NCBI GenBank assembly: GCA_030549775.1
Contig: CM060177.1
Location: forward strand, 92,938,736-93,002,735
DNA from: Tamarix chinensis
Taxonomy: Eukaryota > Streptophyta > Magnoliopsida > Caryophyllales > Tamaricaceae
Length of the DNA stretch: 64,000 nt
Reading direction: 5' to 3'
Below are positions 52,580 to 62,700 of the stretch, piece by piece. The position numbers and the translations under genes are program-made. Every line of letters begins with the position of its first letter. Positions within the stretch are counted from its first letter, which is position 1. Below the pieces are notes generated by a model, which saw only the letters and a program-made list of their open reading frames with translations, was not told the DNA's origin and did not search any database.

Positions 52580-52686
52580 TCGTGTGAAAATAAGACTAGC
52601 AAAAGGTCGACGTTTATGGGGTTACCGGTTATGCGGCGCCTGTAGGCTGTAGCTGTAATGCCCGTCGCCTACCAGTCCACCACTAC
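52376..52686. repeat. Exact tandem duplication with ATT microsatellite
   Basis: A 113-bp unit at 52,415-52,527 is repeated without any difference at 52,574-52,686, each copy preceded by an (ATT)n run (52,384-52,414 and 52,528-52,573), so the repeat period is 159 bp. The unit is GC-richer than its surroundings and contains GGTCGACG, ACCGGTTATGCGGCGCC and CCCGTCGCC. It lies about 50-100 bp before the probable transcript start of the DUF3444 gene. Confidence 0.95.
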
Positions 52687-52689
52687 CGT

Positions 52690-53494
52690 CAAACGCGCAT
52701 GGCTGACCAGTACTCTCTCACAATCTGACCCTCTCACTTCCTGACTGCACTCCGGCCATAACAAAGGAGAAGAGATTATGAAACGCTTGGCGTACAGTGA
52801 TCCATTCCTACAAATTGTTCTAGAACTAGAACTTGAAGCACCTGAACCGAAGGGCTAAGGTATGCTCTCTTTGCCTCCCATTTGTTTCTTCTGTTCTGAA
52901 TGCATGCCAAAGTATTTGCTCCAATTTCTCGTATGATTATAACTTGATTATTGGTTTTGTAAAAGAGTAATGCCCCGTTATATTCGAACATGATATGATG
53001 AACTGATTATAATTTCGTGGTCATTTGTTCGGAAAATTGGTTGTCTAAGGTGACCCAGTTGGAAATTTTGGTGGGATTCGGCTGTTAATTATTTCTTGAT
53101 TATTATGCTGTTTGATTATGATGGTGCTCTCAATTAATCTTCAATTAAAGGGTTCGTGTTATAATGTTTCCTAATTGTCTCAAATTGGTGATGATTGTTG
53201 TGAGGATGTAGAACAATCAATCAATATCTCCTATCTCTGATGTAATTAGGATTAGAATTTTGAATAGTTTTTCACAAGTCAGTTACCATCATTTTTTTTT
53301 CCTAAAATATGCATAGAAAGCTGGAACTATGAGCTTTCTGGTTGTGTTTCTAAATGACATTGCCTTGGCGCTTTTGTTACATGATAATACATCGGGATGT
53401 AATCCTGGTTGTCGATGTTTTTGAGATCTATGTAATCATTATAATGATCCAGTTTCCCTGCATGCGTCTAAAAGTTTTTATGTTGTTCTAAGGG
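52690..53494 (+). promoter_or_regulatory. 5' leader with probable intron, DUF3444 gene
   Basis: A leader intron is suggested by a good donor (AAG/GTATGC, GT at 52,860) and an acceptor (TTGTTCTAAG, AG at 53,491-53,492) two bases before the start ATG, giving a 633-nt intron. The leader exon would lie around 52,700-52,859. A clear TATA box was not found. This is inference from splice signals. Confidence 0.5.
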
Positions 53495-55567
53495 ATGGAG
53501 GGAGATAAATTGCGGGCTCTTGAAGAAATTGAAACTGCTAAGAGTATGATTCAAAATGATCATTATGTGGCTGCTAGAGCTAAGCTCCTTCAAGTGCAGC
53601 AGCGATCTACAAAAGCCGTTCCAAACATTTCCAAGATGTTAATTGTGTGTCACATACTCTGTGCATCTGACCTAACATTTTCTGAGAGTGGAATTGACTG
53701 GTACTGGGTTCTACAAGTCGGTCTCGCTGCAACTGAATTGGAAATAGAATCTCAGTATTACAAACTTACAACCCTTCTTGAACCAATCAAGAATGAATTC
53801 CCAGGTACCTTACATGCTTTACAATTACTTGAGGATGCATTCTCGGTGCTCTCAGACAAACAAAAACGGCTATTGTTCAATTCGAAGAGACTTACGAGCT
53901 TTGGCACTTGTGATCCAATGTGCAGCCTTGATAATGTTGAGCAGTCTTCTTCAAGTGATAGGATTCTACTTAAAGAAAATGATTGCTCTAAGGACGAAGA
54001 CACAGTGAAAGATGTGGATTCTTGGGTAGGTTTTGATGATTTGATGCAAATTTCTGATGCTTCTAATGTCCCCGAAGCAATAGATGGAAAATATGAGAAA
54101 AACAATTGTGAAGAAGCTTTTCTGGATGATTGTAATCCCAGTGGGTGCCAAAATCAGGATTTCTACAATTTTGATGATGTAAGAAAGCCTGAAGCATTTG
54201 CAGTCGGACAAGTTTGGGCTGCGTATGATGAGGATAGTGTGCCTCGTGCATATGCTCGAATTAATAACATTTCAGAGTCACCTTTGAAATTAGATATCAG
54301 TTGGTTGACTCCTACTCCAAGTAATGCTGATGAAGGAAAGTGGTGTAAGGTAGGTTTGCCAGTAGCTTGTGGAAAATTCTGCTTGGATGAGGATGAGGTG
54401 ACAGAGCCAACCATTTTCTCCCACTTAGTTGCCCAACCAGCCTTTACGTTTCACCAAATTGAGATTTATCCTAAACAGCATGAGGTTTGGGCAGTTTACA
54501 AGGACTGGAAACCATATGACTGGTGCAAAGAACCTACAAGTAGAATAGGATGTTCCATACAAATGGTAGAAATCCTCGAGAGCTATGATGTGCAAAAGGG
54601 TGTGAAAGTTTCACCCTTGGTCAGAGTTGATGGTTTCAAAAACATATTCAAAAGGCAGGTGGGAGGAGAAAGTCATTTTCAAATTCGTGGGGGCCATCAT
54701 TACCAATTCTCTCACAAAATCCCTGCGTATAGTTTCAATGGTGGAGAGATTGAGGGTATTGTTAGTGGGATGTTTGAGCTGGATTCTCTCGCCGTTGTGG
54801 ATATCTGTGATTCTGATCCTTGCTTTCTCAAAGAAGTTAAAAGATGTCGCAGCATCATCGCTTATGCCTCCAAATCCCACCGTAATCTCCAACTTTCGTT
54901 GAAATCTGTTGGTAAGTCAGAGGACCTTAAGTTTTCACACCTAGATTTTTCCCCTGGTGATGTATGGGCTGTCTTTGATTCTGATTGCATCCCTAGGAAG
55001 TATGCCATTGTCAATGAGGTAGCTTTCAGTGACAACATTTCCGTTGCCTTCTTGGAGCCACATCCCATATCTGATGAAGAGATTGATTGGGTCGGAGACA
55101 ACTTGCCTCTTGTATGTGGATCATTCAGACAAGGTACCTCTACTGCTACTTTGATGATAGATAGATTCTCACACCCTGTAAACTATGAGAGAAGCATAGC
55201 AAAAGTTTTCTACAAGATTTACCCAAAGAAAGGAGAGGTTTGGGCCATGTATAGGAACTGGAATAATAAGTGGAACCGATCTGATTTCAAGCATAACCGA
55301 TATCAGATTGTCGAGATCACATCGGATTTTACAGATGGTCTGGAGATAACGGCTACTAGCTTAAAAGAGGTTCAAGGATACAAGACTTTCTTCAAGAGAC
55401 AGCTGAGGGATGGGTTTGAGTTGATTCGAAGAGTTCCTAGGTCAGAGATGCTTCGTTTCTCTCATCGTGTGATGGCGTTTACTGTTCCTGGAATCGAGAT
55501 ACATGGGATTCCAGCAGGTTGTTTGCACCTGGAACCTGATGCTCTACCCTCATTAGTTCCAATTTGA
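53495..55567 (+). CDS. DnaJ-like protein with two DUF3444 domains
   Basis: A single-exon frame of 690 residues. Residues about 66-132 resemble a J domain (start DWYWVLQV, end LSDKQKRLLFNSKR), but the HPD loop needed to stimulate Hsp70 is missing: the spot reads LEPIKNEFPG. Two DUF3444 domains follow, about 233-431 and about 475-685. Each opens with an F-x-x-G-x-VWA-x-(Y/F)D motif and later has an IYPK-x-x-EVWA segment, a D/E-rich spacer, and FKRQ with FSH near the end. The region between (about 135-230) is acidic and low in complexity. Such plant proteins are annotated as DnaJ N-terminal domain proteins, and their biochemical role is not settled. The ATG chosen is the first in frame after the leader acceptor and gives the family-typical start (MEGDKLRALEEIETAKSMI). 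Family members are often 700-1,100 residues, so this is a short form. Confidence 0.93.
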   Translation: MEGDKLRALEEIETAKSMIQNDHYVAARAKLLQVQQRSTKAVPNISKMLIVCHILCASDLTFSESGIDWYWVLQVGLAATELEIESQYYKLTTLLEPIKNEFPGTLHALQLLEDAFSVLSDKQKRLLFNSKRLTSFGTCDPMCSLDNVEQSSSSDRILLKENDCSKDEDTVKDVDSWVGFDDLMQISDASNVPEAIDGKYEKNNCEEAFLDDCNPSGCQNQDFYNFDDVRKPEAFAVGQVWAAYDEDSVPRAYARINNISESPLKLDISWLTPTPSNADEGKWCKVGLPVACGKFCLDEDEVTEPTIFSHLVAQPAFTFHQIEIYPKQHEVWAVYKDWKPYDWCKEPTSRIGCSIQMVEILESYDVQKGVKVSPLVRVDGFKNIFKRQVGGESHFQIRGGHHYQFSHKIPAYSFNGGEIEGIVSGMFELDSLAVVDICDSDPCFLKEVKRCRSIIAYASKSHRNLQLSLKSVGKSEDLKFSHLDFSPGDVWAVFDSDCIPRKYAIVNEVAFSDNISVAFLEPHPISDEEIDWVGDNLPLVCGSFRQGTSTATLMIDRFSHPVNYERSIAKVFYKIYPKKGEVWAMYRNWNNKWNRSDFKHNRYQIVEITSDFTDGLEITATSLKEVQGYKTFFKRQLRDGFELIRRVPRSEMLRFSHRVMAFTVPGIEIHGIPAGCLHLEPDALPSLVPI

Positions 55568-55788
55568 AGAATGCTGCTAATTGCATCAACGAATCTATTC
55601 CATCAGGTCACCTACATCTTAACCTTCTTCAAGCATCATTGATCGTTATCCTGGTATATGGATGCAAAAATTCGATTACTAATTGTAATGGATGGGGTTC
55701 TGGCATGGTTGGTGCATGTTAACCAAGTATGATTTATCTGAAAAGCTCAAATTTCTGATCTGTTAGTACTGATTGTATCAATTATCCC

Positions 55789-55919
55789 CTTATTTGGAGC
55801 TACTTATCAAAAGTAATTATCCAAACTAATTATTTATTCTAGAAACTTTTTAGTTTTAAAGGTTTGCAAAATAAGTAATTAGTTTGGATAATAACTTCTG
55901 ATAAGTAGCTCCAAACAAG
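55789..55919. mobile_element. Small foldback MITE in the 3' flank
   Basis: 131 bp. The left arm begins CTTATTTGGAGCTACTTATC; the right arm, reverse-complemented, begins CTTGTTTGGAGCTACTTATC and continues to pair for about 45 bp with few mismatches. The loop (about 55,840-55,872) is T/A-rich. I could not assign a target duplication, so the superfamily is open. It begins 222 bp after the DUF3444 stop, so it may be in or beyond the 3'UTR. Confidence 0.7.
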
Positions 55920-56202
55920 CCAACATGAGTACGCTGTCTGTGTGCTTGTTTGTGTTCCATGTCTGAGTAATTATCTGAAGATCTGACTCCCATAATTGCT
56001 GCATGATAACTGATCTTGCCACTAATTACGGCCTATGATCCCTGATTGAATTTCAGAGTGTTAATTTCACGTGAGAAGTGCAAAAACTGTCGCAGATAAC
56101 TGTGTTTCCGTAAGTTCTTCTCTTTGTTTGGCGTGATTAGCAGACAAGCAATTTTGTAACTGAAATCTAGCCGAAATCTAAAATGTTGTCAAACGAACAA
56201 CT

Positions 56203-56336
56203 ACTATTATGAGTCCATTAGAAACCCTCTCCCAGCTAAATGACAACTGCTATTCTGAGTCCATTAGAAACCTACCACTTACCGGAAACAAACAAGTACT
56301 ATATATTATGAGTCCATCCGAAACCCTGGCCCAGCT
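56203..56336. repeat. Three tandem copies of a GAGTCCAT unit
   Basis: The word TGAGTCCATTAGAAACC (third copy TGAGTCCATCCGAAACC) occurs at about 56,209, 56,255 and 56,309. Copies 1 and 3 are followed by CCCAGCTAA and GACAACT. The unit lies in the DUF3444-dioxygenase intergenic space. Confidence 0.75.
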
Positions 56337-56339
56337 AAT

Positions 56340-57535
56340 AGACAACTAGACAAACCCCAACCGAGAATGATGTAGTCTGTAGTCCATGTCCATCATGATT
56401 ATTAAAAAATAAAATGAAATGGAACTTTACTTCCACAAAGTGTAGAGTGAGTCTTCTACAAAAGATTTATACGCACATGGGTAGCATAAATTCTATCAGA
56501 CTGTTGTACAGAAATAGGGTTGTGCTACAACGATTACAAATCTTACAGCTACATTTTTTGCACATATGTCCCTCCTTTCTTACTAAGTACTACTTTATGT
56601 AGCTTTGCTAATCTTTCAACATCACTTTGTGTAATTTTTGTTTAGTTATATAAATCTGTTTTATTTAAGAAAATAAAATATATAAAAAATTACGACGTTC
56701 TCATAAAATATGAACTTTAAATACTCCGTATTTAAGTTTCACACAAAAAATTCATATTCTGCGACAAAGTTATTTGCAACTTCTAATCATTTTTGTTTTA
56801 ATTTTATATTTTTATATGGATAACAAATAATTATCGTAGTTGTAGCGTCAATTGAACTGGAAAAAGTGACGTGTCCGTGATTGGTCTATTCAGAGAGATT
56901 ATGCCCGGACGGTCAATGAAAATTGCTGGGTTGAGGCCACACAATAAGACAAAGAGAAGCCTGCATGTTCTCTTTTATCATATGTCTAGGGTGACAAGTA
57001 ACGTTGTGACCTGATTTGCCTCGGCTCGGTCAGCTCAAGGATGCATCGAGAAAGACTTAATGTCCGATTTGCATGAATCCAAACTGCAAAATGTACAGCT
57101 TCAGAACTGTTATAGCTTGTACTGAGCGAATGGGAGGTGCACGTGACCCTACCGCAAATAAAACTTTATTTATTTTATTATTTTATTAACCAAAAAAGAC
57201 GGGTAATCAAATTCTCTTATTTTTCTAACATAAGGGGGGGTATGGGAGAAGTCTCGTAACACAAGAGTTGGCGACTTGACTGAACAGAGTTTGCAACTAA
57301 ATTGCAAACGATGCCAAAGTGGGTACCTCATTCTCTTTGGCTTTTTTTCTATCCTCCTATATTTTCTGTTGCAGAAAATTTCATCTTCTAATCCAAAAGG
57401 CAATATCCCTCTTTTCCTCCTTCCTCCTTGTCAGTACCATCAAACGAAGACTATATGATACATTCTTTCAAAATACAGTCATACAACAAACTCTCTAAAT
57501 ACTTCATCACCCCAAATCTTTCTCAACCATCACCC
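56340..57535 (+). promoter_or_regulatory. Upstream region of the dioxygenase gene
   Basis: Non-coding. GACGTGTC at 56,868-56,875 is an ACGT-core (ABRE/TGACG-like) word, followed by ATTGG (a CCAAT box reversed). Near the gene, a pyrimidine-rich leader precedes the ATG at 57,536. An ATG at 57,428 is in frame but its 36-codon extension is not family-like. No firm TATA box. Confidence 0.35.
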
Positions 57536-59020
57536 ATGGATTCCACCAGAACTGATCGCCCAAGGGAAGAAGAACCAGCCTTTGACCGAGAGAAAGAAGT
57601 GCTCGAATTCGACGAAACGAAAGCAGGAGTGAAAGGACTAGTAGATGCCGGAGTAATCCATGTCCCTCGAATCTTCATTCATTCATCAGACTCGAATAGA
57701 TCATCTGGTGGTACTGGTTCGAAAAACGAAGTCCAGTTACCAGAGATAGATTTGAGTGGGTTAGTTAGTAGCAGTACTGCTACTAGTACTCAACGTCAAA
57801 AGATCATCGAAGAAATACGTAAAGCAGCAGAAACATGGGGTTTTTTCCAGATTATTAACCATGGGGTACCAACTACTGTCATGAAGGAGATGCTGGATAG
57901 TATTAGCAGATTCCATGAGTTACCTACTGAAGAAAAGAAACCATACTATACGCGTGATATGAAACGAATGGTAAGGTATTATTGTAACGGAGATCTCTTA
58001 ATCTCAAAATCTGCTAATTGGAGAGATTCCATAAGCTGTGACTACCATGACGGTGTTTTGGACCCTGAGGAAATACCTCCAGTTATCAGGTTAGATCAGC
58101 AGCTTATTTTCCTTTCAAATTTATTCCTTTATTATGAACGGACGGATGAATGAATGAATGAATATACATTCCCCAATCAACTAGTTACGCTAAAGTTGAG
58201 TTTCATGTTCCTGTATTATAAAGATTTTTCTTCTCCTTCAGGAAGTCAGTACTAGAGTACATGAAATACATACTCGAGTTAAAGGAGACACTGTCTGCAG
58301 CATCATCAGAAGCATTAGGGCTAAGCAAGGATTACTTATCAAATATCGAGTGCATGAAGACTGCTACACTAGTTTGCCACTGCTACCCTGCTTGTCCGGA
58401 GCCAGAATTGACCATAGGTGCTACAAGGCATTCAGATCCTTCGTTTCTCACAATCCTACTGCAAGACAGTATCGGCGGCCTTCAAGTCTTCCATCAAAAC
58501 CAATGGGTTGATGTTTTACCTGAACAAGGAGCATTAGTAGTAAACATTGGAGACTTAATGCAGGTACGTACTCACTCGCAGAATCCATACTGGGCTTTTC
58601 CATTCACCCAGTCCTTCGGTCCCTTCCCCCCCCCCCTCATATTGTTTTTTAGAACGGTCCTTCTCTCGTACTGTTTTACTTCAGGTTCCCCGATTCTTCT
58701 GATTCAAAGCCAGTTTTCTCTGCTAATTATCTATCTAAAAATTGCAGCTCATCACGAACGATAAGTTTAGAAGTGTAGAGCACAGGGTTGTGGCAAGCAA
58801 GATTGGACCAAGAATATCAGCTGCGTGTTTCTTTTATCCAAGTAGTCAGAAACGATGCATACCGTATGCACCCATAAAGGAGCTCTTGTCTGAGAACAAC
58901 AAACCAATATACAAGGGAACTAGTGCTACTGAATACCTGAGCTATTACAGGAAGAAAGGGCTAGATGGTAATTCAGCTCTTCCTCATTTCAAGCGTGATG
59001 CTGATGACCATGGAGATTAG
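57536..59020 (+). CDS. 2-oxoglutarate/Fe(II) dioxygenase, ACC-oxidase-homolog type
   Basis: Three exons: 57,536-58,089, 58,242-58,563, 58,748-59,020 (382 residues), all joined by GT-AG. The first intron splits the codon of residue 185 and the second falls between codons 292 and 293. The N-terminal dioxygenase domain is at about 67-175 ([26 protein letters not shown]). The catalytic domain has iron ligands H248, D250 (RHSD) and H304 (VEHRV) and the 2-oxoglutarate-binding R314-x-S316 (GPRIS), so it looks active. The opening ([19 protein letters not shown]) is typical of the plant group named 1-aminocyclopropane-1-carboxylate oxidase homologs. Those enzymes are soluble and oxidise varied specialised metabolites; true ethylene formation is not implied. 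The substrate cannot be read from sequence. The next gene runs toward it, with 729 bp between the stops. Confidence 0.94.
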
Positions 59021-59749
59021 TGCCCGTCTCTATATGTATCCAGAGCACATCAAAATAAATAACTTTTAATCAAGCTAATTAGATGCATAGTTAGCTAGCT
59101 AGCTTGTTATATTCAATATGAATATATCCGTTGATTTTGAATCTATCCGTCAAGTTGGAAGTTGTAACAGTACATTACTCTCTCTCCCCTTCCTTGTTTT
59201 TTTCTGCACCTTTTTCGCTTCTCCTTTCTTTATTAGCGTTACTTATTATTAGCTACCAAATTATTAAGTAGTATTAAATTATTGGTTTGTTGGGCGGGGT
59301 GGTTGGGGGGAACAAAACAACCCATCTGATCTCATAAAGCAGGAGAAAGATAAGCAGTGACAGAACACAAATTTGATGCCGAGGCGGCCCGGGAAAAATA
59401 AAACAAGCACCAATCTCCATATTCGATATCAAATTGTTGAATCATTTAACAAAAGAGACGACAAGAATCACCAACAAATCCAAAAGATTGACATCTCAGT
59501 ATCTCACAAATATCTAATATTATATAATATAAATCTATATATCTTTTCTGCTGCTTCTCCATCTTTTTCTTGACAAGGGAAGAAGATGAGAGGAAATAAC
59601 CAAATAAAATTTAAAGTCTTACATATACAGTCCTTTTAACAGAAATCCACACAAAAACAAACACACAAGCTGATAAAAGTTGCAATCACAGATCATGCCA
59701 TCGGCAGGAGCAGCAGCAACACACCACCTAAGCGAGCTAATTAGCCATA
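59021..59749. other. Convergent 3' flanks
   Basis: Holds the 3'UTRs of the dioxygenase (+) and the bHLH gene (-). No separate gene is visible. The ORF at 59,373-59,573 has no recognisable features. Confidence 0.6.
59054..59059 (+). terminator. Possible poly(A) signal of the dioxygenase gene
   Basis: AATAAA, 33 nt after the stop codon, in an AT-rich 3' flank. Plant signals are loose, so this is only suggestive. Confidence 0.4.
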
Positions 59750-62700
59750 TTAGGCAGAATTTGTTTTGGACTGCAAGATCTGGACAAGTGACCATAATAC
59801 ATCCATTCTGTGCATGTTCCTGTTGTTTTGCCCCTGCAAACATTGAAGCGAAGGTTCAGATTATGTTTCGAAGAGTAGTCATCAAGGTCAGCTAGGAAAC
59901 TAAACATGCATGTGATACTAAACAGTCCCCATGCATGCATGGCAAAATCCACCAGGTTAGTCAGACCCAAACAGGGGTAACTAAAGACATAGTGTTTGGC
60001 TACTACTTATAAGCCCAGTAACACCACATGTGAATCAAATGCATATTGCAACAGTAGAAGCTCACCTCAACTACTAAGCGCATCCATGTTTTCCCACCAT
60101 GGCTGTCAGTTACGCCTTTCAGAATAGTTAGACCCAAGCTCCTGACTGACTCGGCTACCTCCAGGGAATGATCACAGTCTTCACATAGCACCTGTGCGCA
60201 AGGAAAGGAAACTGAGAACCCAAAAAAAAAAAAGGAAAAAAAGAAGCTCTTCTCATGCTTTTTCTCTGCAACCATCTTAACATGCACTTATTATTATTAA
60301 TGAAGCCTAATCGATTTTCTCTTCTTATGGGAAATGACAGAATGATCAAATAAGGTGGTTTTCCTTAACATATACATACCTCTATCAGCATTTGTCCATT
60401 CAAATTAAGATTTTCCACCACAATTGGGCAGACTTTCATTTGGCCTCCAACTTCCATGGCCCAGCTTGAACCCTGATCAGTACTCACACATCCTTGAACT
60501 CCCATTTCCTTGTTAACCGCCTGTAGGTGCAAAGATACATTATGAATGCAACAATGAAATGATCAAATGCAAAAGGCAATAAATTGGGGCCTGATTACAA
60601 GGAGATCAAACTGAAATCATAACAATAATTAATTGAATGGAGGCACAAAGATAGCATTTTCCGACTTACCCTTGATTTAATGCAGCTATTAAGCTTGTCA
60701 GCATGTTTTGTGACACCTTGGAGAAAGAGCATGTGCTTGATTGTACGCTCCAGCAATGAATCAATGCTACACTGCACGAATATAACACCAGCAGATTACC
60801 AAAAAAGAATAAAAATAGAATTATTATGTTCCTTAAGGAAGGAAATATCTTCCAGTCCACAAAAGGTTACCTTTGCTCCACTTGGTACGAGCTCTCGGAG
60901 TTCCCTAATACGATCTTGTATCAATTGCCTATCCCTTGGCCGAGGACGACTATTCTCACCAGGTCTAGCCCTCTTCTTGTTGGTTTTACCCACTTCTGTT
61001 GATCTAGACAACTGCTCTTTGTGCATACCAGGATGACTAGATGACGAAAATGCTTTTGAAGACCAAACACCACACGATTCTGAAGAATTAAAGCAAGTTT
61101 GCATGCTTTCTTCTAGAAGTGAGGAGCAACCAATCGAGTAGCATGCAGAATTGATTGTATGATTGGTAGCACTAGAAGGCTCAGGTGCCTTTTCAGTTGT
61201 TAACATAGATTCTGTAGATGCAGAAAAAGATTGTACACCCTTATTTGTGTTATCTTTATGACAAAAACTAGCTACCACAGCTTCTAAAAGGTGATCCGAG
61301 CCAGACTCAGTTGTAAGCAAGCTACCCTCAGTGGCCTCAGGCACCTCAGGTGACGTCCTAGCTTCAGAGTTTTCCACCTCCAACGACCATGGATAATTCT
61401 GTTTTAGAAAAGCTGGTCCCAGTGCCTCATGTAGCTCAAGTCCAGCAGAAAACTTACATGAAGAGTCTAAGGTTTGCAGAAGACTGAATTCCGATTGGTC
61501 TGTGTCCTTTCCAACCTTGAGTAGAACTTGTGAGCTGTCGAATGGTCTTTGAGAAGGATGGCCTCTGGAATTAAAAATGACACTGTCACAAGCACGAGAC
61601 TCAAGCAGATCTGCTTGGAAATGTCTGTGTTTAGCTCCAGACTTATTAGCAACAAGAGCTGAGTCACATATGCTCCAATTTTCAGTCATACGACTCGCTG
61701 AAGATGAGCTAAACTTGTGTCCACTATCAGTACGTGCAGTTTGTTTTTTACTTCCTGTCCCTGCCTGACTGCTATTAGTTACCAGTTCCACAAATTCTTG
61801 TTTACTAGATGGTGAACCCATCACCTTGGCCTTTATCCAATCATCCGCTGTGGATGGTGCCAGTCCATGGTTTCTACGTGATAAAACATCTGTATCCGGA
61901 AGTGTAGCAGGCAATGTTGGTTGATGAGAAGCACCAACTTGTTTCTGAAGTGAAGGACCTATGATAGAAGGAATAGCTATCCTTTCCCTATTTTCAGTTT
62001 TTTCCAGATCAGATATGTATGGATGAAGAAGCTCAGGGTCAATATTTCCCATTGGTATATCTGACTGGAAAAGAAGGAATGGGTTTCAGATCACCATGCC
62101 CAATTTAGAAAATGACAAAGCAAAGACCCAAAAAAAACTACATATAGACCAGAGGTAAAGAGAGAAATTCACCAAATGTGATAAATTCTGCAGACTGCAT
62201 TGTGTAGGACTAGAAGCACTGATCACTGATGAATCATGAAATGCAGCGAAGGCGTCTCTCATATGGTACACCAGCTTCATGTCCTCATCAATCTTGGGCA
62301 CAAAATAGAAGCACGCATCAAAAGATGATGACAGAAGAAAAAAAGGGGCCAAAAAAAGCATGGGAGGGGAATAAATTAGGGGATTTGGCATTATGCAGAC
62401 GCAAAGAATGACTAGCATTGTCCACTGTAAGGAAGATCAGTATATCATAAATCATCATTCATGTCCACTGTTTTCAATTTTGCAACTTGTTGACTATCGA
62501 GAAATTGTCTTTCTTTTTTTCCTTTGTTTTATTATTATTTTGTTTTCTGTTATTCTACAGAAAACAAATCAGATGGTCTCAGGACAAAGGCCTAGCATAC
62601 CATAGAGATCAGTAAAATGTTAATGAATATAGTCGGTCCAAAACAAATAAAGCAGAATTATCCTATTAATATCAAGATTAAAAAAGAGAAAATCGAGAGA

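Noticed and set aside
53758..55101. Minus-strand and alternative-frame ORFs of 60-115 aa across the DUF3444 gene
   Set aside because: Shadow frames of a strongly supported 690-codon CDS, with no domain resemblance.
57428..57535. In-frame upstream ATG giving 36 extra residues on the dioxygenase
   Set aside because: The extension is unlike the family, whereas the ATG at 57,536 starts the usual N-terminus and gives 382 aa.
60796..60870. Reading frame continuing from the bHLH exon (VTFCGLEDISFLKEH)
   Set aside because: It reads into the intron. The conserved family sequence stops at SGAK at a GT donor (60,870) and resumes at 60,771.
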